Assembly: GCA_022711465.1 (NCBI GenBank)
Contig: JAKLEZ010000039.1
Location: 1 to 41,536, forward strand
Origin: Planctomycetota bacterium
Lineage (GTDB): Bacteria > Planctomycetota > Phycisphaerae > UBA1845 > PWPN01
DNA length: 41,536 bases
Direction of reading: 5' to 3'
The number at the start of each line of letters is the position of its first letter. Within the stretch, counting starts at the first letter, position 1. This document shows positions 14,784-23,562 of the stretch, one piece after another. Below the pieces are notes generated by a model, which searched no databases, was not told where the DNA came from, and saw only the letters and a program-made list of their open reading frames with translations. The position numbers were made by a program, and so were the translations under genes.

Positions 14784-15785
14784 ATGGCCATCTTCTACCA
14801 TTGCTCCTGCGGTCAGAACATACGTCTCCCCAACGGGGCGGCGGGGAAGAAGGCTCGCTGCAAGGTGTGCCACCTGGTGTTCGTGGTCCCCGGCGACGTC
14901 CCCGTGATCCGTCGGCCGCCGCCATCATCGGCCCCGCCGACCGAAGCGGAAACGGAGGAGGAGCAGAGGGAGCAGGAAGACGAGTCGCGGGAAAACCATA
15001 TGCCCCAGGAGGAATCCGAGAGCATCTACAGCCTGCCCGGACGGATGGAATTCCACGATGAAATCTCGGGGCCGCAGTCGCCGTTCTGGGCCGACCTGCT
15101 CGGTTCCTTCACCTTCTTCGTCGAGCCGGGGAACCTCATTACCTTGCTGGTCATCACCGCGGCTCAGTTCGGCCTCGACGCGCTGGGCTACCTTCCGTTC
15201 ATCTGGTTCCTTCATTTCGCGGCCTATGTCCTCCTGGCAGGATTCCTCTGTGCCTTCTACTTCGCGATCATTCGGGAGACCGCCTCCGGTGAAGACGACC
15301 TGCCGACCGTCTGGTTCACGCGCATTCTGGACGATCTCATCGTGCCCCTGCTCGAGTTCCTGTGCACTTTCCTGGCGGCGTTCATGCCCGCCCTCATTCT
15401 CGTGTTTCTGAACTACTACTATTCCCTGTCAATTCCGCTGGCGGTGATCTGGCTGGTTGCGGTCCTCGGTTGTCTCCTCTGGCCGGCCATCATCCTGACC
15501 GTCGCTCTGGGCGGCGGCGTGGGCAGCCTCATGCCGCACCATGTGGTGCTCACCCCCTTGGCAGCACCCTTGGCGTATCTGGCCATCTGTGCCACCATTC
15601 TCGTGGCCATGGGCATCCTGATCGTCCCCGAGCTCCCCCAGGTCAGGCATTATGTTGCCCAGGCGGGCCTCGTCGGCGGCCTGTTCACCTCCGCCCTGAA
15701 TGTCTACGCCTTCGTCGTCGCGATGCGGGCCATCGGCCTGTACTACCGCCATTTCAAGCACAAGTTCCCCTGGACGGCCGAATAG
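14784..15785 (+). CDS. Zinc-ribbon multi-pass membrane protein (DUF4013-like)
   Basis: The 333-aa protein starts MAIFYHCSCGQNIRLPNGAA and GKKARCKVCHLVFVVPG, a C-x-C...C-x2-C ribbon of the type common at the N terminus of planctomycete membrane proteins. An acidic, Glu-rich linker of about 50 residues follows, then about six hydrophobic segments (for example ITLLVITAAQFGLDALGYL, AAYVLLAGFLCAFYFAIIRE, LILVFLNYYYSLSIPLAVIW, VALGGGVGSLMPHHVVLTPL) and a short basic cytosolic tail with YYRHFKHKFPW. The layout is that of DUF4013-like proteins, whose role is unknown. No strong ribosome-binding site precedes the ATG, so the start is chosen on the conserved ribbon. Confidence 0.75.
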   Translation: MAIFYHCSCGQNIRLPNGAAGKKARCKVCHLVFVVPGDVPVIRRPPPSSAPPTEAETEEEQREQEDESRENHMPQEESESIYSLPGRMEFHDEISGPQSPFWADLLGSFTFFVEPGNLITLLVITAAQFGLDALGYLPFIWFLHFAAYVLLAGFLCAFYFAIIRETASGEDDLPTVWFTRILDDLIVPLLEFLCTFLAAFMPALILVFLNYYYSLSIPLAVIWLVAVLGCLLWPAIILTVALGGGVGSLMPHHVVLTPLAAPLAYLAICATILVAMGILIVPELPQVRHYVAQAGLVGGLFTSALNVYAFVVAMRAIGLYYRHFKHKFPWTAE

Positions 15786-15840
15786 ACGCGGCTGGCGCTC
15801 GTGCCGGCGAACACCGGTCGGGCGATATGGGTGGCGCCCA

Positions 15841-15963
15841 TTCCGTGACGCGCTGCTGTAGAAGACCGAAGTCGTCTTGGCCGACGTCGCCGTCCAGGTC
15901 GAAGTCCGCCCCAGTGCCGTCGCCCGAGTAGCGAACGGCTGGCCCGGAAACGCAGGCGGCAAA
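15841..15963 (-). pseudogene. Isolated dockerin-like repeat remnant
   Basis: On the minus strand a frame encodes FAACVSGPAVRY, then ADFDLDGDVGQDDFGLLQQ before losing similarity. This is the FAACxSGP plus ADFDxDGDVDxxDFGxFQ pattern of the dockerin-like tails at 3-185 and 33060-33270, but with no start, no parent protein and one Asp replaced by Gly. It lies in a 228-base gap between genes on the other strand and looks like the last trace of a deleted secreted-protein gene. Confidence 0.6.
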
Positions 15964-16013
15964 CCGGGGCGCCGGTGTTGTGTCCAGGCTGCACCTGGCC
16001 GTATAGTGCGGCC

Positions 16014-16940
16014 ATGGCTGACGTGAACCCACAGGCGGGCGGCTGCTCAACGACACAGCAGGAAGTCTGGACGGTCGGACGGCTGCTTCAGTGGACGACG
16101 GGGTGGTTTCAGCAGAAGCAGGTCGAGGGCGGGCGGCTGGCAGCCGAGCTGCTCCTCGCCCGGGCGATGAATTGCAGGAAGATCGAGCTTTACACCCGGT
16201 ACGACCAGGAGCCGACCGGGGAGCAGCGGGCGGCGTTCCGCGAGCTGGTCCGCAGTGCCGGTGCTCACACGCCGATTGCGTATCTGCTCGGGTTTCGGGA
16301 GTTCTTCTCGCTTGAATTCGAGGTGACGCCCGCAGTGCTCGTCCCCCGCCCGGAGACCGAGGCTCTGGTTCAGCGAGCGATCGACCTGTGTCGGGAGATG
16401 CCGGATCAGCCGTGGCGAATCCTCGACGTCGGTACCGGTACCGGTTGCGTGGCCGTCGCGATCGCCAAGTACGCCAAGAACGCATCGGTCGTGGCCGGGG
16501 ACATATCCGGCGAGGCGGCGGCCGTCGCGAGAAGGAACGTCGAGCGGCACGGCCTGGACGAGCGGGTGCGGGTCGTTGAGGCCGATTGCACCGCGCTGCC
16601 GGCCGGGATCACCCCGGCAGGCGGCTTCGATCTGGTTGTCTCCAATCCGCCGTACATCAGCGAGGAGCTGTACCGCACGCTTCCGCCGCACATTCGCGAC
16701 CACGAGCCGAAGATCGCTCTGGCCTTGGACGGCAGCGACGGGCTGGTCATGTACCGCCGGCTGGCGGCCGAGGCCCCAGCCGTGCTGCGCCAGCAGGGGC
16801 GTCTGCTGGCGGAAATCGGCTCCGGGCAATTGACCTCGGTGGTGGAGACGTTCGAAGCCGCTGGCGGCTGGAGCTATATGGGCGCCCACCGTGATCCGAC
16901 CGATCCGCACGAGCGGGTGGTCGAGTTCCTTCGTGACTGA
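16014..16940 (+). CDS. prmC: Peptide chain release factor N5-glutamine methyltransferase
   Basis: ATG at 16014 gives a 308-aa protein, close to the family's usual 280-300. It has the helical N-terminal domain (WTVGRLLQWTTGWFQQKQVE, RLAAELLLARAM), the linker signature PIAYLLGFREFFSLEFEVTP and LVPRPETEALV, the SAM-binding motif ILDVGTGTGCVAVAIA, and the catalytic NPPY in LVVSNPPYISEELY. PrmC methylates the glutamine of the GGQ loop of release factors RF1 and RF2 in the cytoplasm, improving termination. prfA, a frequent neighbour elsewhere, is not present in this window. A tiny membrane-protein frame follows at once. Confidence 0.95.
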   Translation: MADVNPQAGGCSTTQQEVWTVGRLLQWTTGWFQQKQVEGGRLAAELLLARAMNCRKIELYTRYDQEPTGEQRAAFRELVRSAGAHTPIAYLLGFREFFSLEFEVTPAVLVPRPETEALVQRAIDLCREMPDQPWRILDVGTGTGCVAVAIAKYAKNASVVAGDISGEAAAVARRNVERHGLDERVRVVEADCTALPAGITPAGGFDLVVSNPPYISEELYRTLPPHIRDHEPKIALALDGSDGLVMYRRLAAEAPAVLRQQGRLLAEIGSGQLTSVVETFEAAGGWSYMGAHRDPTDPHERVVEFLRD

Positions 16941-16950
16941 GGTCGTGGTC

Positions 16951-17067
16951 ATGCTGCCCCAGGGCCGTCGAGGGGGCGACTTCTGGGTAATCGTGGTCGC
17001 CGTCGTATGCATGATCTTCTCGCTTGCGGTGACGTATTGGAAGCAGTGCCGTGACAAGCGGCATTGA
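16951..17067 (+). CDS. 38-aa single-pass membrane microprotein after prmC
   Basis: From ATG 16951 to TGA 17065-17067 the frame encodes MLPQGRRGGDF, one hydrophobic helix (WVIVVAVVCMIFSLAVTYW) and a basic KQCRDKRH tail. An alternative GTG at 16933 would overlap the prmC stop and add six residues, suggesting coupling. Basic residues on both sides make topology uncertain. Very small inner-membrane proteins of this kind are easily missed; the clean helix with no charged residue inside is the main evidence. Function unknown. Confidence 0.5.
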   Translation: MLPQGRRGGDFWVIVVAVVCMIFSLAVTYWKQCRDKRH

Positions 17068-17097
17068 ACGGCGACCGGGCATTGCGACCTGCGCTTC

Positions 17098-18549
17098 TCA
17101 GAACGTGTGACCGCCGCCGGCTTGCAGAGTGTAGGGAGGGCGGCGGTCGCGTGCGGCCACGCCGCATTCGTAGGCGGCCTTCGAGACTGCCTCGGCAACC
17201 GCCGGGGCCACGCGCCGGTCGAAGACGCTGGGAATGACGTAATCGGGCGTGAGTTCCTGGGGGGAGATCACCTCGGCAATGGCCCGGGCGGCGGCGATCT
17301 TCATCTCCTGCGTGACCCGCCGAGCGCGGACATCGAGCATGCCTCGGAACAGCCCCGGGAAGCAGAGCACGTTGTTGATCTGGTTTGCATAGTCCGAACG
17401 GCCGGAAGCCACGACCGCCGCACAGGTTGCCGCAAGGTCGGGGTCGATTTCCGGATCGGGGTTGGCCAATGCGAAGACGATCGGCCGGGGGGCCATACGC
17501 TTGATGTCGTCGGCGGTGATCAGGTCGGCGGAGGCGACGCCGATGAACACGTCGGCGCCCGCCATCGCCTGGCCGATGGAGCCGCCGACCTGGTCCGGGT
17601 TGGTGTGCTCCACCAGCCACCTCTTGACGAGGTTACCGGAGGTATCGCGATCTCTGTTCAACGCCCCTTGCCGGTCGCAGACGACCACGGGGCCGACGCC
17701 CACCGACTGGAGCAGTTTGACGATCGCCTGGCCGGCTGCTCCGGCTCCGCAGACGGTGACGCGGAGGTCCTGCATCGGCTTCTGGACGATCCTCAGGGCG
17801 TTCTGCAGGGCGGCGAGCACCACGATCGCGGTGCCGTGCTGGTCGTCGTGGAAGACCGGGATGTCGAGCCGCCCGGCGAGTCGTTCCTCGATCTCCACAC
17901 AGCGCGGCGAAGAGATGTCTTCCAGATTGACTCCGCCGAAGGTCGGGGCAAGGTAGGTGACGGTCTCGATGATCTTCTCCGCGTCCTTCGTATCGAGACA
18001 GATCGGGAAGGCATCGACCCCGCCGAACTCCTTGAAGAGCATCGCCTTGCCCTCCATCACCGGCATCGCGGCCAGCGGACCGATGTCGCCCAGGCCCAAC
18101 ACCGCCGTGCCGTCGGTCACGACGGCGACCGTGTTGCGCCGAATGGTCAACGAGAAGGCCGCGTCCGGATCGGCCTGGATCGACCGGCACACCCGTGCGA
18201 CCCCGGGCGTGTAGGCCATCGAGAGATCGTCGCGGTTCTTGATGGCCATTCTCGGCTGAATCTGGATCTTCCCGCCGATGTGCAGCAGGTAGGTGCGGTC
18301 CGAAACCCGCAGCACCTCGACGTCGTTCATCGCATGAAGGCGATCGACGATGTGCTGGCCGTGCTCGACGTCCCGGGCGTTGAAGGTGATGTCGCGGACG
18401 ATCATCTCCTTGCGGACCTCCACAAGATCGACCGAGCCGATCATGCCCTCGACTTCGCCGATGGCGGAGGTAATGCGGCCGAGTTGGCCGGTCTTGTCGG
18501 GATATCGCAGACGAACCGTGAGACTGTAGGAGGGGCTTTGACGTTTCAT
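17098..18549 (-). CDS. NAD(P)-dependent malic enzyme with N-terminal ACT-like domain
   Basis: The 483-aa product has an N-terminal ACT-like regulatory domain (YSLTVRLRYPDKTGQLGRIT, VEVRKEMIVRDITF) of about 85 residues, then the bacterial malic enzyme core: MAYTPGVARVCRSIQADP, VVTDGTAVLGLGDIGPLAAM, LFKEFGGVDAFPICLDTKDA, VFHDDQHGTAIVVLAALQNA and the nucleotide-binding VTVCGAGAAGQAIVKLL. It decarboxylates malate to pyruvate, feeding acetyl-CoA and reducing power. The ACT domain suggests control by a small molecule, possibly an amino acid; that is inference. It is convergent with prmC and its small follower. The upstream region has no clear promoter. Confidence 0.92.
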   Translation of the reverse strand: MKRQSPSYSLTVRLRYPDKTGQLGRITSAIGEVEGMIGSVDLVEVRKEMIVRDITFNARDVEHGQHIVDRLHAMNDVEVLRVSDRTYLLHIGGKIQIQPRMAIKNRDDLSMAYTPGVARVCRSIQADPDAAFSLTIRRNTVAVVTDGTAVLGLGDIGPLAAMPVMEGKAMLFKEFGGVDAFPICLDTKDAEKIIETVTYLAPTFGGVNLEDISSPRCVEIEERLAGRLDIPVFHDDQHGTAIVVLAALQNALRIVQKPMQDLRVTVCGAGAAGQAIVKLLQSVGVGPVVVCDRQGALNRDRDTSGNLVKRWLVEHTNPDQVGGSIGQAMAGADVFIGVASADLITADDIKRMAPRPIVFALANPDPEIDPDLAATCAAVVASGRSDYANQINNVLCFPGLFRGMLDVRARRVTQEMKIAAARAIAEVISPQELTPDYVIPSVFDRRVAPAVAEAVSKAAYECGVAARDRRPPYTLQAGGGHTF

Positions 18550-19303
18550 AATGACTTCAGAGGGATAGAGTAGGGAAAGGAAACAGGGGGCTTTGCGAGG
18601 CGGCGGGATGACGCCGAGGGGCGGGAATAGGAGGATGCACTGCCACGCATGTCAACCCTCCATCGGGCTCATTCCTGCCGACGGTCAAGTGCGGTCAGCC
18701 GGTTTCGCGGCATTCTCCCGGGGCGACAGGGTCCCGGGGACCGTCCACGGGAGCGGGAGGCATTGTACCTCCCTGATCTCGACCTTTCCAATGCTGAAAG
18801 CGGGCCCGCCTTGCTCAAGTCGGACAGGTCCGGATTCCGGATGTCAGCATGGTGTGCTCATTGCGCTGCGGACTGCCGGCGCCTCGCTGGCCGCACGCCG
18901 GCGGGCCTCCGCAGCCATCGAAAACCATGGCCCGCCCGCGAGTATCAGCTGCTCCGTGTTACCATCCGAACGCTCTATTCCCTGTTATCTGCCTGAGACC
19001 GAGAAGCTCGAACGGGAATAGAGGCAATGAGAGCCGGCAGCCCATCTGCGATCCGTCTTCTCCTTGAAGCCCGATGGCTTTGCTGTTTGCGGACGCGAAC
19101 GACGGTTATCCGCCGTTCCTGGCCCGATAACCGTCGAGTTCTCGCGGAACGAATTGACCGGCGTTCTCCTGTATGTTATTTGGAGTAGGTGAGTTGCCCG
19201 ATGCCGAGAGGCACTGTCCGCCTTGAAGGCAGAGATGCAGGCGAGGGCCGCCACTTCTGTTTCGCCTGCGACTTGGTCCGCTTTGGGAATGCCGGAGAAC
19301 ATC
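18550..19303. other. Long intergenic region before the S8 protease, with an 11-bp hairpin
   Basis: About 750 bases with no convincing gene. An inverted repeat CGACGGTTATC (19100-19110) / GATAACCGTCG (19126-19136) with a 15-nt loop is the only clear structure; without a T-tract it is not a standard terminator. I looked for a cyclic-di-GMP riboswitch pattern and did not find the core motifs. Confidence 0.4.
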
Positions 19304-22300
19304 ATGAGAGGTTGTAAGAGGTATGTGTTGGGTTCGTGCAACGCTCGTTGTGTCCGTGGGCTGGGGTTGCTGTTTGCCGGGGTAGCGGCGTTGAGTGGTG
19401 CCGAGCGGGCTTTTGCCAGCGGCAGTCTGGAGGTTCAACCGTCGTCTCTGACCATCGACTGCACGGGCACAGTGGTCGGAGCGTCTGCCGCGAGCGGTGC
19501 GCTGAATGCGCTGGACGTCGCTCCTCAGGGGACGCTCGATCTGTCCAATCCCCAGGCCGTTCTGGGACCGATTCGGCCTGACCAGATCACGATTCGTTTC
19601 AGGACTGCCCGGGCGGCCGCGCTTCACGCGGACCGGATGACGGTCGCCCCGCACGATCGGGGACGATGGATGGACCATACGGTGGCCGCCCGGCCGGCAC
19701 GGTTGCCGGTCGCGGTTCAGGGCTTTCGTCCTCAGGCGTCCGGTCATGCCAAGGCGTTGCGGACCTTGAGCACGCACGCCCAGCTGCGGGCCGACGCGGC
19801 CACCGTCGCGGGCGGCAAGACGCTGGCCGCTCATCGCTCGGCGGCCGTATCGCAGGTCCTGGCCGGAGCTTTCCAACCCGCCGACCCGATGGGCATCTTC
19901 CATGCCAAGGTCGCCCCGGGCACGGACCTGCGGACCCTGTGTCTGGAACTCATGAAGCACCCGGAGGTGGTTTACGCCAGCCCGAGCCCGGTCTGCCGGC
20001 CGATGGTCACCCCGAACGATCCGCTGTATCCGCGCATGTGGAATCTGCCGATGATCGACATGCCTGCGGCCTGGGACGTGAGCGGGAACGCGCTCGGCAC
20101 GGTTCGCGTCTGCCTGGTAGACAGCGGCGTGCGCATCACCCATTCCGAGCTGGCCGGCCGGATCGCCGATCCGACCGACGTCTATCTCGACAACGGAGAC
20201 GCCTTCGCGGACGCCGACCCCAGCAACGACGACCCGGACGGCCACGGGACCGCCTGCGCCGGCATCATGGCGTCGATTCGGGGCAATGGGCTGCTGGTTG
20301 CCGGGATTGCCCCGGTCACCATCATCCCGGTCAACGGGTCCTATACGGAGAACGGCAACACCTACATCGCCAACTACACCGATGGCATTTACTGGGGTGT
20401 GGATCATGGGGCGAGCGTGATCAGCCTGAGTCTGGGCGGGACTCACTCCGATCCCTACCCGGAAGAAGTTGATGCCATCAACTACGCCCAAGCCCACGAC
20501 GTGGTGGTGTGTGCAGCCGCGGGCAACGACGATGGCCCGGCGGAGCAGACCTTCCCGAGCGCGCTGCCCTACTGCATCCAGGTGGGTGCGGTGGACCAGG
20601 ACGGCATCCGCGTCCGCCCGTCGAGGTGGTACTGGGGGAGCAACTACGGCTCCACCCTGGATGTCTGTGCCCCGGGCCAGGGGGACGTTGGCCTCTGGGA
20701 CTCCATTCTGACGCTGGGCAACCTCACCAACACCGCCTACGTCAACTACTTCAACGGGACCAGTGCGGCGACACCGCACGTGGCCGGCCTCGCGGCCCTG
20801 CTCAAACACATCAACCCGGCCCTGACCGGCAGCCAGATTCGGAGCTGTATCGAATCCACCGCCCGCGACAGGGTAGGCGCTGCTGAGGAAGACACCGCGG
20901 GGCGTGACGCCTACCACGGTTACGGCCTGATTGACGCGGCTGCCGCGGCGCAATGCGCCCGAGACGGCGGGCACTGCCTGACGATCAGGAATTCCGGCTC
21001 GTCGCCGGTTCAGATCAGTGCGATTGAAGTACCGGGCTGGGCTCACGTGTTGCCGGCGGCTCCGTTGAGCATTCCGGCCGGAGCCAGCCAGCCGGTCTCC
21101 GTGACCGCCTGCGCCCAGTGTTCGGGATCGGGCATGGACGGCTCGATGGTCATCTACAGCAACGATCCGGGCCAGCCGGCGATCGCGATTCCGGTGCATG
21201 TGGATTGCGCGAGCTGCCAGCCGCTCACCGGCTGCCAGGCGGCCTCGGAGGCGGTCCTGGCCGGAGAATCGACGACCCTCCATGCCCTTCCCGGCGGCAG
21301 CGATACGGTCGAGTGGTTCACCGACAGTTGCGGGGGCACGCCGATCGAGGGGGGTGCCTCGCCCACGGTTGCGCCGACCCAGACGACGATCTACTACGCG
21401 CGCTCGGCGAACCCGGTGGCAGGTTGCGTGGGCAGCACCTGTTGCTCGGTTCAGGTGGCCGTGATCAGCGGCGACCTGACCGTCCAGTCCCTGACCGGTC
21501 CGAGCACCAGCGGCGCGGGTCAGACCATCAGTCTTGTCGCCACGACCCGGAACGGCACGACCTCCACGCTGGCCGGGGCCTCGGTGACCCGGCTCTACTG
21601 GTCCACCAATACCACCGTGGACGGTGACGACATCGAGATCGGGAGCTGCAGCATTCCCTCGCTGGAGGCGAGTCAGTCGAGCTCGTGCACCGTCACGGCG
21701 ACCATCGCTCCCGATACCGCTGCCGGCACCTACTACGTGATCGCCCAGGCCGACGCGGACAACGACGTGACCGAAACCAACGAGGCCAACAACACCAGGA
21801 CCCTGACCGTCAAGGTCGGCCCGGACCTGACGGTGTCGACCCTGACCGGTCCGTCCACCAGCGGGGCGGGCCAAGTCGTGACCCTCACGGCCATCGTCAA
21901 GAACGGCACGACCGCGAGCCCGGCTGCGGCCTCGACCCTGCGGTTCTACTGGTCCACCAACACGACGCTCGACGGGGGAGACGCCGAGATCGCCAGCTGT
22001 GGCGTCGCCGCCCTGGCCGCGAACCAGTCCGGGGCGCCGTGCTCCATCCAGCTCGACATTCCCGCGGACATCGTTCCGGCCACGTACTACGTCTTCGCGA
22101 AGGCGGATGCCGACAACGCGGTAGCGGAGACGAGCGAGACCAACAATACCCGGTACAGGTCGATCAAGATCGGTCCGGACCTGAGCGTCTCGGCCCTGAC
22201 GGTTCCGAGCACGAGCGGGGCCGGCCAGGCGATCGCGATCAGTGCGACGGTCAAGAACGGCTCGACCTCGAGTCCCGCGGGACCGTTCTTCACGCGACTC

Positions 22301-23239
22301 TACTGGTCGACCAACAGCACGCTGGAGATCGGCGACACCGAGATCGCCAGCTGGAGCGTGGACGGCCTGGGGGCCGGCGAATCGACCAGCTTCCAGACGA
22401 CGTTGACCATTCCTCCCGGCACCGCCTCCGCGACCTACTACGTCATTGCCAGGACGGACGATGGTGATGCGGTTCTTTCGGAGGTCAGCGAGACCAACAA
22501 CATCAAGTACGCACCGATCAAGATCGGTGCCGACCTGACTATTCCCACTCTGACGGCTCCGGCCACGAGCGGCATGGGCCAAGTCATCACCGTCACGGCG
22601 ACGGTGAAGAACGGCGCGACCAGCAGTCCCACGGGCCCGTTTGTGACCCGGGTGTACCTGTCGACCAACACCACGATCGACGCGGGTGATTCCGAGATCG
22701 GCAGCTGCAGCACGGCCGATCTGCAACCCGGCCAGTCGACGCCATGTTCGTTGTCCGTAGCCATCACCTCGGACATTGTCGCCGGTTCGTATTACCTGAT
22801 CGCGAAGGCAGACGCCGACGATGCAGTTGTCTCCGAGACCAGTGAGTCCAACAACACCAAGTACGCGTCGATCAAGATCGGGGCCGAGCTGACGATCTCG
22901 GCGATGACCAACCCGAACTCCGTCGTTGCGGGGCAGTCCATCACGGTCACGGCGACGACGAAGAACGGTACGACCGCGAGCCCGGCCGAGGCGTTCTTCA
23001 CCCGGCTGTACTGGTCGACCAATTCGGCGCTTGACGCGAGCGATGTCGAGATCGGAAGCTGCAGCATCGCCGAGCTGGGGCCGAACGCATCCACGACCTG
23101 CACCTTTGCGGTGACCGTGCCGCAGGTCAGTGTCCGGGCCGTGTATTACCTCATTGCCAAGGCCGATGCGGACGGTGTCGTGGTGGAGACCAGCGAGACG
23201 AACAACACCCTCTCGCGTTTCATTGTCGTGAGCCCGTGA
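19304..23239 (+). CDS. Secreted S8 (subtilisin-like) protease with five CARDB-like repeats
   Basis: ATG at 19304 is preferred: GGAG lies eight bases upstream and it starts a signal peptide (basic MRGCKRYVLG, then LGLLFAGVAALSGAERAFAS). The 1311-aa product has a propeptide-like region, then a subtilase domain with Asp273 (VCLVDSGV), His314 (DGHGTACAGI) and Ser487 (NGTSAATPHVAGLAALL), all catalytic residues present. A Cys-rich Ig-like stretch with an SNDPGQP motif follows (about residues 560-720), then five tandem CARDB-like beta-sandwich repeats of 117-118 residues, each with a variant of DLT-x-LT-PSTSGAGQ, TRLYWSTN and ETNNT. Such repeats mediate adhesion or substrate binding in secreted or cell-surface proteases. 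No dockerin tail or membrane anchor is seen. A GC-rich hairpin (23255-23283) follows the stop. Confidence 0.92.
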   Translation: MRGCKRYVLGSCNARCVRGLGLLFAGVAALSGAERAFASGSLEVQPSSLTIDCTGTVVGASAASGALNALDVAPQGTLDLSNPQAVLGPIRPDQITIRFRTARAAALHADRMTVAPHDRGRWMDHTVAARPARLPVAVQGFRPQASGHAKALRTLSTHAQLRADAATVAGGKTLAAHRSAAVSQVLAGAFQPADPMGIFHAKVAPGTDLRTLCLELMKHPEVVYASPSPVCRPMVTPNDPLYPRMWNLPMIDMPAAWDVSGNALGTVRVCLVDSGVRITHSELAGRIADPTDVYLDNGDAFADADPSNDDPDGHGTACAGIMASIRGNGLLVAGIAPVTIIPVNGSYTENGNTYIANYTDGIYWGVDHGASVISLSLGGTHSDPYPEEVDAINYAQAHDVVVCAAAGNDDGPAEQTFPSALPYCIQVGAVDQDGIRVRPSRWYWGSNYGSTLDVCAPGQGDVGLWDSILTLGNLTNTAYVNYFNGTSAATPHVAGLAALLKHINPALTGSQIRSCIESTARDRVGAAEEDTAGRDAYHGYGLIDAAAAAQCARDGGHCLTIRNSGSSPVQISAIEVPGWAHVLPAAPLSIPAGASQPVSVTACAQCSGSGMDGSMVIYSNDPGQPAIAIPVHVDCASCQPLTGCQAASEAVLAGESTTLHALPGGSDTVEWFTDSCGGTPIEGGASPTVAPTQTTIYYARSANPVAGCVGSTCCSVQVAVISGDLTVQSLTGPSTSGAGQTISLVATTRNGTTSTLAGASVTRLYWSTNTTVDGDDIEIGSCSIPSLEASQSSSCTVTATIAPDTAAGTYYVIAQADADNDVTETNEANNTRTLTVKVGPDLTVSTLTGPSTSGAGQVVTLTAIVKNGTTASPAAASTLRFYWSTNTTLDGGDAEIASCGVAALAANQSGAPCSIQLDIPADIVPATYYVFAKADADNAVAETSETNNTRYRSIKIGPDLSVSALTVPSTSGAGQAIAISATVKNGSTSSPAGPFFTRLYWSTNSTLEIGDTEIASWSVDGLGAGESTSFQTTLTIPPGTASATYYVIARTDDGDAVLSEVSETNNIKYAPIKIGADLTIPTLTAPATSGMGQVITVTATVKNGATSSPTGPFVTRVYLSTNTTIDAGDSEIGSCSTADLQPGQSTPCSLSVAITSDIVAGSYYLIAKADADDAVVSETSESNNTKYASIKIGAELTISAMTNPNSVVAGQSITVTATTKNGTTASPAEAFFTRLYWSTNSALDASDVEIGSCSIAELGPNASTTCTFAVTVPQVSVRAVYYLIAKADADGVVVETSETNNTLSRFIVVSP
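21473..23239 (+). repeat. Five in-frame tandem units of 351-354 bp (CARDB-like)
   Basis: Units begin at 21473, 21824, 22178, 22532 and 22886, i.e. at intervals of 351, 354, 354 and 354 bases, and the last closes exactly at the stop codon. Shared words include WSTN, PSTSGAGQ in the first three, and ETNNT or a variant at each unit end. Unit 5 is the most diverged at its start (NPNSVVAGQ). Confidence 0.85.
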
Positions 23240-23310
23240 GCTGGGTTCGTCGAAGGCCGCGGCCGGTTCGCGGCGCCGCGGCCCGCTGGGGCAAGCTGCG
23301 GCCGCGGCGT

Positions 23311-23562
23311 TCACTGTGTCCTCGGCCGTTGGGCGGAGACCGGCCGGATGGCGGGCGCGCCGTCGGCCGGGGCGATCTCGATCGCCTGGACCATGGCCTC
23401 GCCGGAGAAGCGGTTCCAGAACCGGATGGCGATGACTCCGTAGGGGTGCTCGACGACCGGATGGGCGAAGTACTTCCGGGCGGACTGGGTCTGCTGAGCG
23501 GTCGCGGAGATGCTGCCGAGCAGGGCGATCATTCCGAGGGAGGCTGAGACCGGTGGTGACAT
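23311..23562 (-). CDS. 83-aa small secreted hypothetical protein
   Basis: ATG at 23560-23562 with GGAAG eight bases upstream. The product has a short signal-like start (MSPPVSASLGMIALLGSISA, then TAQQ) followed by ARKYFAHPVVEHPYGVIAIR and FWNRFSGEAMVQAIEIAPAD. Protein-like composition and the signal peptide support a real gene, but there is no recognised family. It is convergent with the S8 protease gene, 70 bases from its stop. Confidence 0.45.
   Translation of the reverse strand: MSPPVSASLGMIALLGSISATAQQTQSARKYFAHPVVEHPYGVIAIRFWNRFSGEAMVQAIEIAPADGAPAIRPVSAQRPRTQ

Noticed and set aside
13302..14873. 523-codon minus-strand frame opposite the DUF1015 gene
   Set aside because: No domain and it extends through the neighbouring intergenic region; DUF1015 has all family signatures.
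17107..18573. 488-codon plus-strand frame opposite malic enzyme
   Set aside because: Asp/His/Gly-rich composition without motifs; malic enzyme motifs on the minus strand are complete.
18900..19303. Cyclic-di-GMP or cobalamin riboswitch before the S8 protease
   Set aside because: The core conserved words of these riboswitches were not found; only a simple 11-bp hairpin is present.
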